From JAKGBX01 sp965366835 (GTDB lineage Bacteria > Pseudomonadota > Alphaproteobacteria > Rhodobacterales > Rhodobacteraceae), in the NCBI GenBank assembly GCA_965366835.1, contig CBDUGF010000018.1:1-43199 (forward strand): a stretch of 43,199 nt of DNA, read 5' to 3'. The notes below the pieces were generated by a model, which saw only the letters and a list, made by a program, of their open reading frames with translations, did not search any database and was not told the DNA's origin. The translations under genes were made by a program, and so were the position numbers. Below, one piece after another: positions 16,757 through 24,559 of the stretch. Each line of letters starts with the position of its first letter. The first letter of the stretch is position 1.

Positions 16757-17524
16757 CTAGAGGATCAACGCGCGGCGGATCAGGTTGAGCCCGGCGATGA
16801 GCAGCACCGCCAGGGTGACGCGGCGAAACAGCGCCTGGTCGATCCGGTCCTGCACCATGAAGCCGAGCGCCATGCCGGCAAGCGCGGGGATGCAGAGCGC
16901 GATGGAAAACGGCAAGGTCTCCCAGCGGATCACGCCCGAGCCGATATGGGCGAAGAACAGCACCACCGAACCGAGGCCATAGAGCACGCCCTGGATGCGC
17001 ACAGAGTCGCGCTTGGGCGTGTCGAGCGCGGTGAGATAGAGCACGGTGGGCGGGCCCCATGTGCCGGAAAACCCGCCGATCGCGCCGGAAAATGCCCCCA
17101 CCCCGGCCTCGACCGCCGGTGAATTCGCCTTGAGATGCGGCCGCCAGCCGAAGAGCTGAAGCGCGCTGAACAGCACCACCGGCAGGGCGATCATCAGCAG
17201 CATCGTGGAGACGGGAATCACCCGCACCAGCTGGGCCGAGAGCACCAGCGCGACAAAGCCCACGGCCATGAACAGGCGGAACTGCATCGCCGAGTGCCAG
17301 GCCGCCCTGATCCCCTGTCGCAACGCCTGCCAGACATTGGCCAGCACCGTGGGCAGAATCAGCCCGGCCAGCGCCAGATCGGGCGTCACCAGGCTGCCCA
17401 GCAGCGAGATCATGATCATCGGCAGCGCAAAGCCGACGATGCCCTTGACCATACCGGCCAACAGCGCCACGCCAAAGCAGATCGCGAACGTGGCCGGGGA
17501 AATCAGGGTGAAAAGACTGTCCAT
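16757..17524 (-). CDS. TauE/SafE-family sulfite/sulfonate exporter
   Basis: The 255-residue integral membrane protein has about eight predicted helices and the two TauE/SafE repeats, each with a conserved small-residue pattern: GMVKGIVGFALPMI near the start and GAFSGAIGGFSGTWGPPTVLY in the second half. The family exports small anions such as sulfite, sulfoacetate or related organosulfur compounds from the cytoplasm. The neighbouring rhodanese-HTH and DsrC-like genes support a link to sulfur compounds, but this is inference. The start at MDSLFTLI is chosen because the preceding in-frame residues are polar and basic; its ribosome-binding site is weak. It converges with the rhodanese gene. Confidence 0.85.
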   Translation of the reverse strand: MDSLFTLISPATFAICFGVALLAGMVKGIVGFALPMIMISLLGSLVTPDLALAGLILPTVLANVWQALRQGIRAAWHSAMQFRLFMAVGFVALVLSAQLVRVIPVSTMLLMIALPVVLFSALQLFGWRPHLKANSPAVEAGVGAFSGAIGGFSGTWGPPTVLYLTALDTPKRDSVRIQGVLYGLGSVVLFFAHIGSGVIRWETLPFSIALCIPALAGMALGFMVQDRIDQALFRRVTLAVLLIAGLNLIRRALIL

Positions 17525-17674
17525 GACGCGAGTGATAGCATTCTGGCCGGCCAGCGCATCCGAAATCCTCGCGCGCAAGATTTGAACCTTGTTACGCCGC
17601 TTTGCAGCAACGATGTTGCGCTGCACCTGCAAAATGACTAAATCACTCGGGTGACATATGAACGAGACCGCCCC

Positions 17675-19357
17675 ATGCCCAAGGATTTGAAAGCCCCCGC
17701 CATGACCGACATCCTGCTGCCCGATTTGCTGAGCCTGACCAAACCCGCCGTCGCCCCCGCCGAGGCGGTTCTGGAAAAGGCCCTCGCGGCCCTGCGCGAA
17801 AAGGTCAGCGAAGAGGGCCGGGTTTCGGCCCGCCTACTCGAGGCGCATCAGAGCGCGGCGCATGGCGTTGCCTGGCTGGCGACCTATGTCGAGGCGCTGC
17901 GCCAGATGCAGAACTGGGCCGAGCGGGTGAGCGAACAGGGCAAGTTCGGCGAGGTCGAACAGCTGATCCTGCAGATCGCCTTTGGCGAATACCTGCATCA
18001 GATCGCCGGCGGCATCCCGATGAACCAGGGCGAGGTGGTGCGGCTGCAAGAGATGGGGCTGGGATGGGATGCGCTATCGGGCTTCCAGTGCAGCGAAGTG
18101 CAGACATTGATGGCGCGGGGCAACACCCAGGACGCGCGCACGGCGCTTGTGGCGCTGATGCAGGAGCGCGCCGCCGAGATCACCGTGGGCGCCACCGGGC
18201 TCGACGACGAGCTGGAGATGATCCGCGAGCAGTTCCGCCGCTACGCTGTTGAAAAGGTGGAACCTTTTGCGCATGACTGGCATCTGAAAGACGAGCTGAT
18301 CCCGATGCAGGTGATCGAGGAGCTGGCCGAAATGGGGGTGTTCGGGCTGACCATCCCGGAGGAATATGGAGGGCTGGGCCTGTCCAAGGCGTCGATGGTG
18401 GTGGTCTCCGAAGAGCTGAGCCGTGGCTATATCGGCGTCGGCTCGCTCGGCACCCGCTCGGAGATCGCCGCCGAACTGATCGAGGGCGGCGGCACCGATG
18501 CGCAGAAACAATATTGGCTGCCCAAGATCGCCAGCGCCGAGATCCTGCCGACAGCGGTGTTCACCGAGCCCAATACCGGCTCGGATCTGGGCAGCCTGCG
18601 CACCCGTGCGGTGAAGGATGGCGACGATTACCGGATCACCGGCAACAAGACCTGGATCACCCATGCCGCGCGCACCCATGTGATGACGCTTCTGGCGCGC
18701 ACCGATCCCGAGACCACAGATCATCGCGGGCTGAGCATGTTCCTGGCCGAGAAGCTGCCGGGCGACGATGCCGATCCGTTTCCGAGCGAGGGCATGAGCG
18801 GCGGCGAGATCGAGGTGCTGGGCTATCGCGGGATGAAGGAATACGAACTCGGCTTCGACAATTTCGCGGTCAAGGGCGAGAACCTGCTCGGCGGGGTCGA
18901 GGGGCAAGGCTTCAAGCAACTGATGAAGACTTTCGAGGCGGCGCGGATCCAGACCGCGGCGCGGGCCATCGGCGTGGCCCAATCGGCGCTGGATCAGGGC
19001 ATGCAATATGCCCAGGACCGCAAGCAGTTCGGCAAGGCGCTGATCGAATTTCCGCGCGTCTCCAGCAAGCTGGCGATGATGGCGGTTGAAATCATGGTGG
19101 CGCGGCAGCTGACCTATTTCAGCGCCTGGGAGAAGGATCACGGCCAGCGCTGCGATCTGGAAGCCGGGATGGCCAAGCTCTTGGGCGCGCGCGTGGCCTG
19201 GGCGGCGGCGGACAACGCCTTGCAGATCCATGGCGGCAACGGCTTTGCGCTGGAATACAAGATCTCGCGCATCCTGTGCGACGCGCGCATTCTCAACATC
19301 TTCGAGGGCGCCGCCGAGATCCAGGCGCAGGTGATCACCCGGCGCCTGCTGGGCTGA
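17675..19357 (+). CDS. mcd: Acyl-CoA dehydrogenase, probably (2S)-methylsuccinyl-CoA dehydrogenase
   Basis: The 560-residue flavoprotein has an acyl-CoA dehydrogenase core (about residues 180-560) preceded by an unusual helical N-terminal extension. That layout and length match methylsuccinyl-CoA dehydrogenase of the ethylmalonyl-CoA pathway as known from Rhodobacter sphaeroides. The core shows FTEPNTGSDLGSLRTRA, KTWITHAA, the FAD segment QYAQDRKQFGKALIEF, QIHGGNGFALEY and the C-terminal IFEGAAEIQ containing the presumed catalytic Glu. Electrons would go to EtfAB. Starts at GTG 17651 and ATG 17702 are also possible. If it is another family member, the long N-terminal extension still sets it apart from ordinary beta-oxidation enzymes. 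Confidence 0.78.
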   Translation: MPKDLKAPAMTDILLPDLLSLTKPAVAPAEAVLEKALAALREKVSEEGRVSARLLEAHQSAAHGVAWLATYVEALRQMQNWAERVSEQGKFGEVEQLILQIAFGEYLHQIAGGIPMNQGEVVRLQEMGLGWDALSGFQCSEVQTLMARGNTQDARTALVALMQERAAEITVGATGLDDELEMIREQFRRYAVEKVEPFAHDWHLKDELIPMQVIEELAEMGVFGLTIPEEYGGLGLSKASMVVVSEELSRGYIGVGSLGTRSEIAAELIEGGGTDAQKQYWLPKIASAEILPTAVFTEPNTGSDLGSLRTRAVKDGDDYRITGNKTWITHAARTHVMTLLARTDPETTDHRGLSMFLAEKLPGDDADPFPSEGMSGGEIEVLGYRGMKEYELGFDNFAVKGENLLGGVEGQGFKQLMKTFEAARIQTAARAIGVAQSALDQGMQYAQDRKQFGKALIEFPRVSSKLAMMAVEIMVARQLTYFSAWEKDHGQRCDLEAGMAKLLGARVAWAAADNALQIHGGNGFALEYKISRILCDARILNIFEGAAEIQAQVITRRLLG

Positions 19358-19489
19358 TCTCCCGGTCGTGCCGCGCCTTGCCGGCGCGATCCGAGGGCAA
19401 GCGCGGCATCCGATGGCTGTCGATCGCCCCGCCGCCTTCTGCGCCCGCTGCAGCTTCATCTTGCCGAAAATATCCCCGGGGGATCGTCA

Positions 19490-19533
19490 GAAAAACGCTT
19501 TTGCGTTTTTCGACGTAGGGGGGTTGGCCCCCC
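19490..19533. terminator. Tandem hairpins downstream of the acyl-CoA dehydrogenase gene
   Basis: Hairpin 19490-19511 has 9-bp arms GAAAAACGC and GCGTTTTTC with a TTTT loop; hairpin 19518-19533 has GGGGGG and CCCCCC around TTGG. A short palindrome TCCCCGGGGGA lies just before. The first has a T-rich 3' arm and could terminate transcription. The combination resembles a repeated intergenic element seen in Rhodobacteraceae. Confidence 0.55.
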
Positions 19534-19607
19534 GGCGCGCACCGCTTGCCAGCAGCGGCGCGCTTGCGTATGCCAAAACCCGGAGCAACCCCGAAAAGGC
19601 AGGCAGC

Positions 19608-21143
19608 ATGAGCAGAAACGTCGATCTCCTGATCATCGGCGGCGGCATCAATGGCTGCGGCATCGCGCGCGATGCGGCCGGGCGCGGGCTGTCGGTGGTG
19701 CTGGCCGAGATGGGCGACCTGGCGCAGGCCACTTCCTCGGCCTCGACCAAGCTGTTCCATGGCGGGCTGCGCTATCTCGAATATTTCGAATTCCGCCTGG
19801 TGCGCGAGGCTTTGCGCGAACGCGAGGTGCTGCTGGCGGCGATGCCGCATATCGCCTGGCCGATGCGGTTCGTGCTGCCGCTGGCGCCGGAAATGCAATT
19901 CGAAGGCGATACACCCGCCTCGCGGCTGATCCGCATCTTCCTGCCCTGGATGGGCGGGCGGCGCCCGGCGTGGATGATCCGGCTGGGGCTGTTTCTCTAT
20001 GATCACCTGGGCGGGCGCCGGATCCTGCCCGCGACCCGGGCGATTTCGCTGACGGGTAGTCCGGAGGGTGCGCCGCTCAAGGATCACCTGACGCGCGCTT
20101 ATGAATATTCCGATGTCTGGGTGCAGGACGCGCGGCTGGTGGTGCTCAATGCCCGCGACGCGGCGGCGCGCGGGGCGCGGGTGCTGACGCGCACCAGGGT
20201 GGTCGCGGCGGCGGCGGAAGACGGGGCGTGGCGCGTCACGCTGGACAGCGGCGAAGAGATCCGCGCCCGCGCGCTGGTCAACGCGGCGGGGCCCTGGGTC
20301 GGCGATGTCATCGCCGGGGTGCTGAAGCTCGAGACCCGCGAGCGGGTGCGGCTGGTGCGGGGCTCTCACATCGTCACCCGGCGGCTATTCGATCACGATA
20401 AATGCTATTTCTTTCAAGGGCCTGACGGGCGCATCATCTTTGCCATTCCCTATGAGCAGGACTTCACCCTGATCGGCACAACCGATCTCGACCATGACAG
20501 CGCCGACACGCCGCCGGTCTGCACCGAGGCAGAGGCCGATTACCTGCGCGAATTCGCCGGGCAGTATTTCAAACGCCCGATCGCGCGCGAGGAGATCGTC
20601 TGGACCTATTCCGGCGTGCGCCCGCTTTACGATGACGGGGCGCGCTCGGCCACGGCGGCGACGCGCGAATATGTGCTGAGCCTCGACAGCAGCGCCGGGG
20701 CGCCGGTGCTCAACGTGTTCGGCGGCAAGATCACCACCTATCGCAAGCTGGCCGAGGCGGCGATGGCCAGGCTCGGCGCGGTGTTCGAGGGGCTGGACGG
20801 CGACTGGACCGCGGGCGTGGCGCTGCCCGGCGGCGATTTTCCGGTCGACGGCGTGGCCGGGTTGATCGCGGCATTCCGGGCGGCGCAGGGCTGGGCCGAC
20901 GAAAAGACGGCGCAGCGCATCGTGCGGGCTTATGGCACCGAGGCCGAGACGATTTTCGCGAATGGGCCGGGGATCGATTTCGGCCATGGGCTGCGCGGGG
21001 CCGAGGTCGATTGGCTGGTCGAGAAAGAATGGGTGCGTTGCACCGAGGATCTCTTGTGGCGGCGCAGCAAGCTGGGGCTGCATTTCAGTGCGGCCGAGGT
21101 GGCGCGATTGCAAGACCACCTTGAAACCAGAGCGCCCCGGTAG
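19608..21143 (+). CDS. glpD: Glycerol-3-phosphate dehydrogenase (quinone-linked)
   Basis: The 511-residue FAD enzyme oxidises sn-glycerol-3-phosphate to dihydroxyacetone phosphate and passes electrons to ubiquinone at the inner face of the membrane. The N-terminal dinucleotide motif GGGINGCGIARDAAGRG is followed by SASTKLFHGGLRYLEYFEFRLVREAL, characteristic of GlpD; the central part has LVNAAGPWVGDV and LVRGSHIV; the late region has IPYEQDFTLIGTTD and VFGGKITTYRKLAE. Length is standard. AAAAGGCAGG lies upstream of the ATG; the preceding open frame contains the hairpins. No glpK or glpF is nearby. Confidence 0.95.
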   Translation: MSRNVDLLIIGGGINGCGIARDAAGRGLSVVLAEMGDLAQATSSASTKLFHGGLRYLEYFEFRLVREALREREVLLAAMPHIAWPMRFVLPLAPEMQFEGDTPASRLIRIFLPWMGGRRPAWMIRLGLFLYDHLGGRRILPATRAISLTGSPEGAPLKDHLTRAYEYSDVWVQDARLVVLNARDAAARGARVLTRTRVVAAAAEDGAWRVTLDSGEEIRARALVNAAGPWVGDVIAGVLKLETRERVRLVRGSHIVTRRLFDHDKCYFFQGPDGRIIFAIPYEQDFTLIGTTDLDHDSADTPPVCTEAEADYLREFAGQYFKRPIAREEIVWTYSGVRPLYDDGARSATAATREYVLSLDSSAGAPVLNVFGGKITTYRKLAEAAMARLGAVFEGLDGDWTAGVALPGGDFPVDGVAGLIAAFRAAQGWADEKTAQRIVRAYGTEAETIFANGPGIDFGHGLRGAEVDWLVEKEWVRCTEDLLWRRSKLGLHFSAAEVARLQDHLETRAPR

Positions 21144-21186
21144 ACCTTTGCATTCCGCCCGGAGTCAAGGCCGCAGGCCGCCGGGC

Positions 21187-21216
21187 AGCGCCTGCCCGTC
21201 CCGGCGGGCTGGCGCT
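21187..21216. repeat. REP-like hairpin, copy 1
   Basis: Outer arms AGCGCC and GGCGCT enclose inner arms GCCCG and CGGGC. A matching hairpin lies at 24510-24537, and half a copy (GGACAGGCGCTGCCCGGC, about 21301-21318) sits near the end of the FAD oxidoreductase gene. Confidence 0.55.
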
Positions 21217-21334
21217 TGGGCGACGTAAGCACATCGGTCATAGAGAAGATGTGTTTGGCAGAGATAAAATGCCCCGTTCAACCGTAGTAGCGCCACCCCA
21301 CGGACAGGCGCTGCCCGGCTCAACACTCCGCGTC

Positions 21335-22642
21335 TCACCCCAGCACCGAAAAGCTCGACTCGGTGTTGATCGGGCGTTTGCGCGAGTAGAAACCGACGTC
21401 GATCTCCTGCCCGATATAGGGCAGCGTGAAACGCAGGGGCGCGGCATCGTGATCGGCGCCGCCTTCGCAATATTCGACCAGCGCGGCCATCATCTTTCCG
21501 GCGATGGGCGCGTTCTTGTACTGGTTGCCCGATGAGCCGCAGGCCATGTAGAAACCGCCGAGGCTCGACTTGTCGTAGATCGGGATCCAGTCGGTCGAGG
21601 CGTCGTAGAGCTCAACCACGCCGCGGCTGCGGCTGGGGATACCGAGGCTCGGCACGCGCTGGGCATAGCGCATCGCCTGGGTGGTCCATTGATCGGTGAA
21701 ATCGCGGTTGAATTCGGTGTCGGAGGCGACCCATTGATGGGTGTCGCATTCGGGGTCTTCCGAGCCGACGAGGATGTGATTGCCCTGTTCCGGGCGGCAA
21801 TAGCAGGCGATGTCGCTGTCGCTGACGATCATGCCCGAAGCTTCGAAATCAAAGCCCTGCGGCGCGGGCAGATGCACCACCTCCTGGCGCAGCGGGCGGG
21901 TTTCGATGGTCATGTCTTCGGTGACACCGGCCATTTCGTTGATCGCGCGCGAGCCCGGCCCGGCGACGTTGATCACCACGCGAGCGTGCAATACCTCGCC
22001 ATCGGCCAGGCGCACACCGGTCACATGCCCGTTTTCGCGCATGATTTCAGCAGCTTCCACGCCAAGACGGAATTCGGCCCCGGCAATGCGGGCGGCCTCG
22101 GCGAGGTTCTGGGCCGACAGCGCGGGATCGTTGACATAGCCCGCATCAGGCCAGAACACCGCGCCTTGCAGCGCGCCGCCGGTGGGGGTGCCGAATCCGG
22201 GGTCGTCGATCCGCTTGGCCGGAGCGAACCTCTCGAGCGCATAGATCGGCAGGCGGGCCTTGATCTGCGCCGCGTCCCATTCCTCGAACGGAATGCCCAG
22301 CGCGCGCGAGGTTTCGATATGCTTGGCCATGAAGCCATTCTCGGGGGTCTTCATCACCAGGCAGCCGCATTGGCGGAACTCGGCCAGCGGCGTGCCCGGC
22401 GGCAGGCCGAGATAGTCGGCCCAGTCGCGCCAGTAGTGATAGCCCTCCCAGGCCAGCGCGGTGCCGTCGAGCGTGCTGTAATGCATCCGCACGATGGCGC
22501 AGCTGCCGGCGGTGGAGCCGTGGCCTGCCGCCTTGTTGCGATCGAGCGACAGGGTCTTCCAGCCCTTGCGGGCCAGTTCGAGCGCCACGGCGGCGCCGAT
22601 CACCCCGGCCCCGATGATGATCGCATCGGCGGATCGCGTCAT
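21335..22642 (-). CDS. FAD-dependent oxidoreductase of the D-amino-acid/sarcosine oxidase family
   Basis: The 435-residue protein starts with the FAD-binding motif GAGVIGAAVALELARKG, then GSTAGSCAIVRMHY, where related enzymes attach or contact the flavin, and later VVINVAGPGSRAINEMAG and GGFYMACGSSGNQYKNAP. This is the DAO fold of sarcosine, dimethylglycine and glycine oxidases. The substrate is unknown, probably a secondary or tertiary amine. Its ATG overlaps the stop of the upstream sulfatase-family gene in an ATGA, so the two are translationally coupled and likely act in one pathway. Confidence 0.88.
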   Translation of the reverse strand: MTRSADAIIIGAGVIGAAVALELARKGWKTLSLDRNKAAGHGSTAGSCAIVRMHYSTLDGTALAWEGYHYWRDWADYLGLPPGTPLAEFRQCGCLVMKTPENGFMAKHIETSRALGIPFEEWDAAQIKARLPIYALERFAPAKRIDDPGFGTPTGGALQGAVFWPDAGYVNDPALSAQNLAEAARIAGAEFRLGVEAAEIMRENGHVTGVRLADGEVLHARVVINVAGPGSRAINEMAGVTEDMTIETRPLRQEVVHLPAPQGFDFEASGMIVSDSDIACYCRPEQGNHILVGSEDPECDTHQWVASDTEFNRDFTDQWTTQAMRYAQRVPSLGIPSRSRGVVELYDASTDWIPIYDKSSLGGFYMACGSSGNQYKNAPIAGKMMAALVEYCEGGADHDAAPLRFTLPYIGQEIDVGFYSRKRPINTESSFSVLG

Positions 22643-24315
22643 GCCTTGCTACTCTTGATGTCCTGCCACGGCCTGGCCTTCAGCCCGCGATATTTCACCG
22701 TCAGGTCCAGCGGCGTGTCGTTCTCGTCATAGACCCCGATCACCACGCCGCGCCGCCCTGAATTGCCGCGCATCGCCAGCAGCTGCGCCTCGGAGCGGGT
22801 GGTGCGCTGCGACGGGCGGCGGGTCCATGCGAACAGCTTATCGTAGAGCGCGGCTATTACCTCGGCATGTTCGGCGCTGTCGCCCAGATCCACCAGTTCC
22901 TGCGGATCGTTCTCGAGATCGAACAGGATCGGGCGGTAGCCGCCTTCGCAATGCACCATCTTCCAGCGCTTGTCGGCGATCATGAACATCACCGCGTCGC
23001 GCACCGAGGCGTTGAGCTGCGCCGCCACCGGCGCGCCGGAATAGTCGTATTCGCAGATCACGTAGTCGCGCAGGGTCTCGGAGCGTTCACCATGCAGGAT
23101 CGGCATCAGGCTTTCGCCTTCGAGGATGTGACCGGCGGGTTCGGCCCCCGCCACATCTACGAAAGTGGGAGCAAGATCAATGCTTTCGACCAGCGCATCG
23201 CAGGTGGTGCCGCGGGTGGCATCGGCCTCGGCACTCGGATCGTAGATGATCAGCGGCACGCGGGTCGAGGTGTCATGGAAGAACGCCTTTTCGCCGAGCC
23301 AGTGATCGCCGAGAAAATCGCCATGATCGGAGGTGAGCACGATCATCGTGTCCTCCATCCGGCCGGTCTGTTCCATCCAGTCGAACAGGCGGCCCATCTG
23401 GTCGTCGCATTGCTTGATCAGGCCCATATAGGCCGGGATCACCGCCTCGCGCACATCCTGACGCGAGAAGGTCTGGCCTACCCGGGTGTCCATGAAGGCT
23501 TTCAGCACCGGGTGGGCCTGCTGGTATTCGGAATCCGAGCGCACCACCGGCAGCAGGTGTTCGGGGCCATACATGCTGGCATAGGGCTCGGGCACGATAT
23601 AGGGCCAGTGCGGCTTGATATAGCTGAGATGGCAGCACCACGGGCCGTCATGTTGCTCCATGAACTCGATGCCGCGCCCTGTCATGTAAGGGGTTTCGCT
23701 GTCCGGTTCGTCGATATTGGCGGCCATCGGCGAATGTTTCAGGAACCAGCCCGAGAGCACATTGCCCTCGGCATCGAGCCCGGAATTGGCGAAATCGTGC
23801 CACGGGTTGTCGACGTCATAGCCCTTTTGCTTGAGCCAGATGTTATATTGCTTGGCGCCATCGGGATCATAGGCGCCGTCGGGGCCTTCGGGCAGCATGC
23901 CGTCGTCGCGCTCGAACACGTCGAAGCCGCATTCGGCAACCCGCGCGCCGATGATCGAATCCGGCTCGAGGCCGAGCCGTTCCATGCCCTCCTTGTCGGC
24001 GCGCATATGGGTCTTGCCGACAAGCCAGCACTCCATCCCGGCCTTTCGCAGATGATCGCCCATGGTCATCTCGCCGACCTTGAGCGGGATGCCGTTCCAG
24101 CTGGCGCCGTGGGAATGGACATAGCGCCCGGTATAGGTGCTCATCCGGCTCGAGCCGCAGATCGGCGACTGGATGTAGGCGCGACTGAAGCGCACGCCCA
24201 TCTTTGCCAGGCGGTCGATATGCGGGGTCTGAAGATGCGGATGGCTGTAGCAGCTGAGGTAATCCCAGCGCAGCTGGTCGAACATGATGAACAGGATGTT
24301 TTTCGGCTTGGCCAT
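22639..24315 (-). CDS. Sulfatase-family hydrolase (sulfatase or phosphonate monoester hydrolase)
   Basis: The 558-residue enzyme belongs to the alkaline phosphatase superfamily. Metal ligands come from FIMFDQLRWD near the N-terminus and TSDHGDFLGDH in the middle. The signature CGSSR (Cys53-Arg57) fits the C-x-[PAS]-S-R motif whose Cys is converted to formylglycine, followed by MSTYTGRY. The HPVLKAFMD and LIKQCDDQMGRLFDW segments resemble phosphonate/phosphate monoester hydrolases more than choline sulfatase. No signal peptide is present, so it acts in the cytoplasm. The activating enzyme is not nearby. The coupled oxidoreductase downstream suggests release and then oxidation of an amine-bearing product; this is inference. 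Confidence 0.88.
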   Translation of the reverse strand: MAKPKNILFIMFDQLRWDYLSCYSHPHLQTPHIDRLAKMGVRFSRAYIQSPICGSSRMSTYTGRYVHSHGASWNGIPLKVGEMTMGDHLRKAGMECWLVGKTHMRADKEGMERLGLEPDSIIGARVAECGFDVFERDDGMLPEGPDGAYDPDGAKQYNIWLKQKGYDVDNPWHDFANSGLDAEGNVLSGWFLKHSPMAANIDEPDSETPYMTGRGIEFMEQHDGPWCCHLSYIKPHWPYIVPEPYASMYGPEHLLPVVRSDSEYQQAHPVLKAFMDTRVGQTFSRQDVREAVIPAYMGLIKQCDDQMGRLFDWMEQTGRMEDTMIVLTSDHGDFLGDHWLGEKAFFHDTSTRVPLIIYDPSAEADATRGTTCDALVESIDLAPTFVDVAGAEPAGHILEGESLMPILHGERSETLRDYVICEYDYSGAPVAAQLNASVRDAVMFMIADKRWKMVHCEGGYRPILFDLENDPQELVDLGDSAEHAEVIAALYDKLFAWTRRPSQRTTRSEAQLLAMRGNSGRRGVVIGVYDENDTPLDLTVKYRGLKARPWQDIKSSKA

Positions 24316-24490
24316 GGGCGCGGATCCTTGGACTGGAGGTCAGGATCAGCTTAGCCGGAGATCATGCTCATGTTAAAGGGTGGGAATTCTGTTGAAACGC
24401 TTCTCCCGCCCCGACTCAAGGGCTAAGCCCGCCGGGTGCTTCGGTTTCGCGTGCACATTGATTTGAGCGACGACCTATTGTCACTATTAA

Positions 24491-24504
24491 GTGCCGATCG
24501 GCAC
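24491..24504. repeat. Perfect 14-bp palindrome
   Basis: GTGCCGATCGGCAC is fully self-complementary. It lies in the 244-bp gap between the acyl-CoA synthetase gene and the sulfatase-family gene, just before REP-like copy 2. No T tract follows, so its role is open. Confidence 0.4.
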
Positions 24505-24509
24505 CGTCA

Positions 24510-24537
24510 GGAGCGCCCGCCCGCGGACAGGCGCTCC
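24510..24537. repeat. REP-like hairpin, copy 2
   Basis: Outer arms GGAGCGCC and GGCGCTCC enclose imperfect inner arms around CGCGG, giving a nearly perfect 28-bp palindrome related to that at 21187-21216. It ends 22 bp from the stop codon of the acyl-CoA synthetase gene and could help terminate its transcript. Confidence 0.55.
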
Positions 24538-24559
24538 CCGGCTTGTCGGCAACGTTGCA

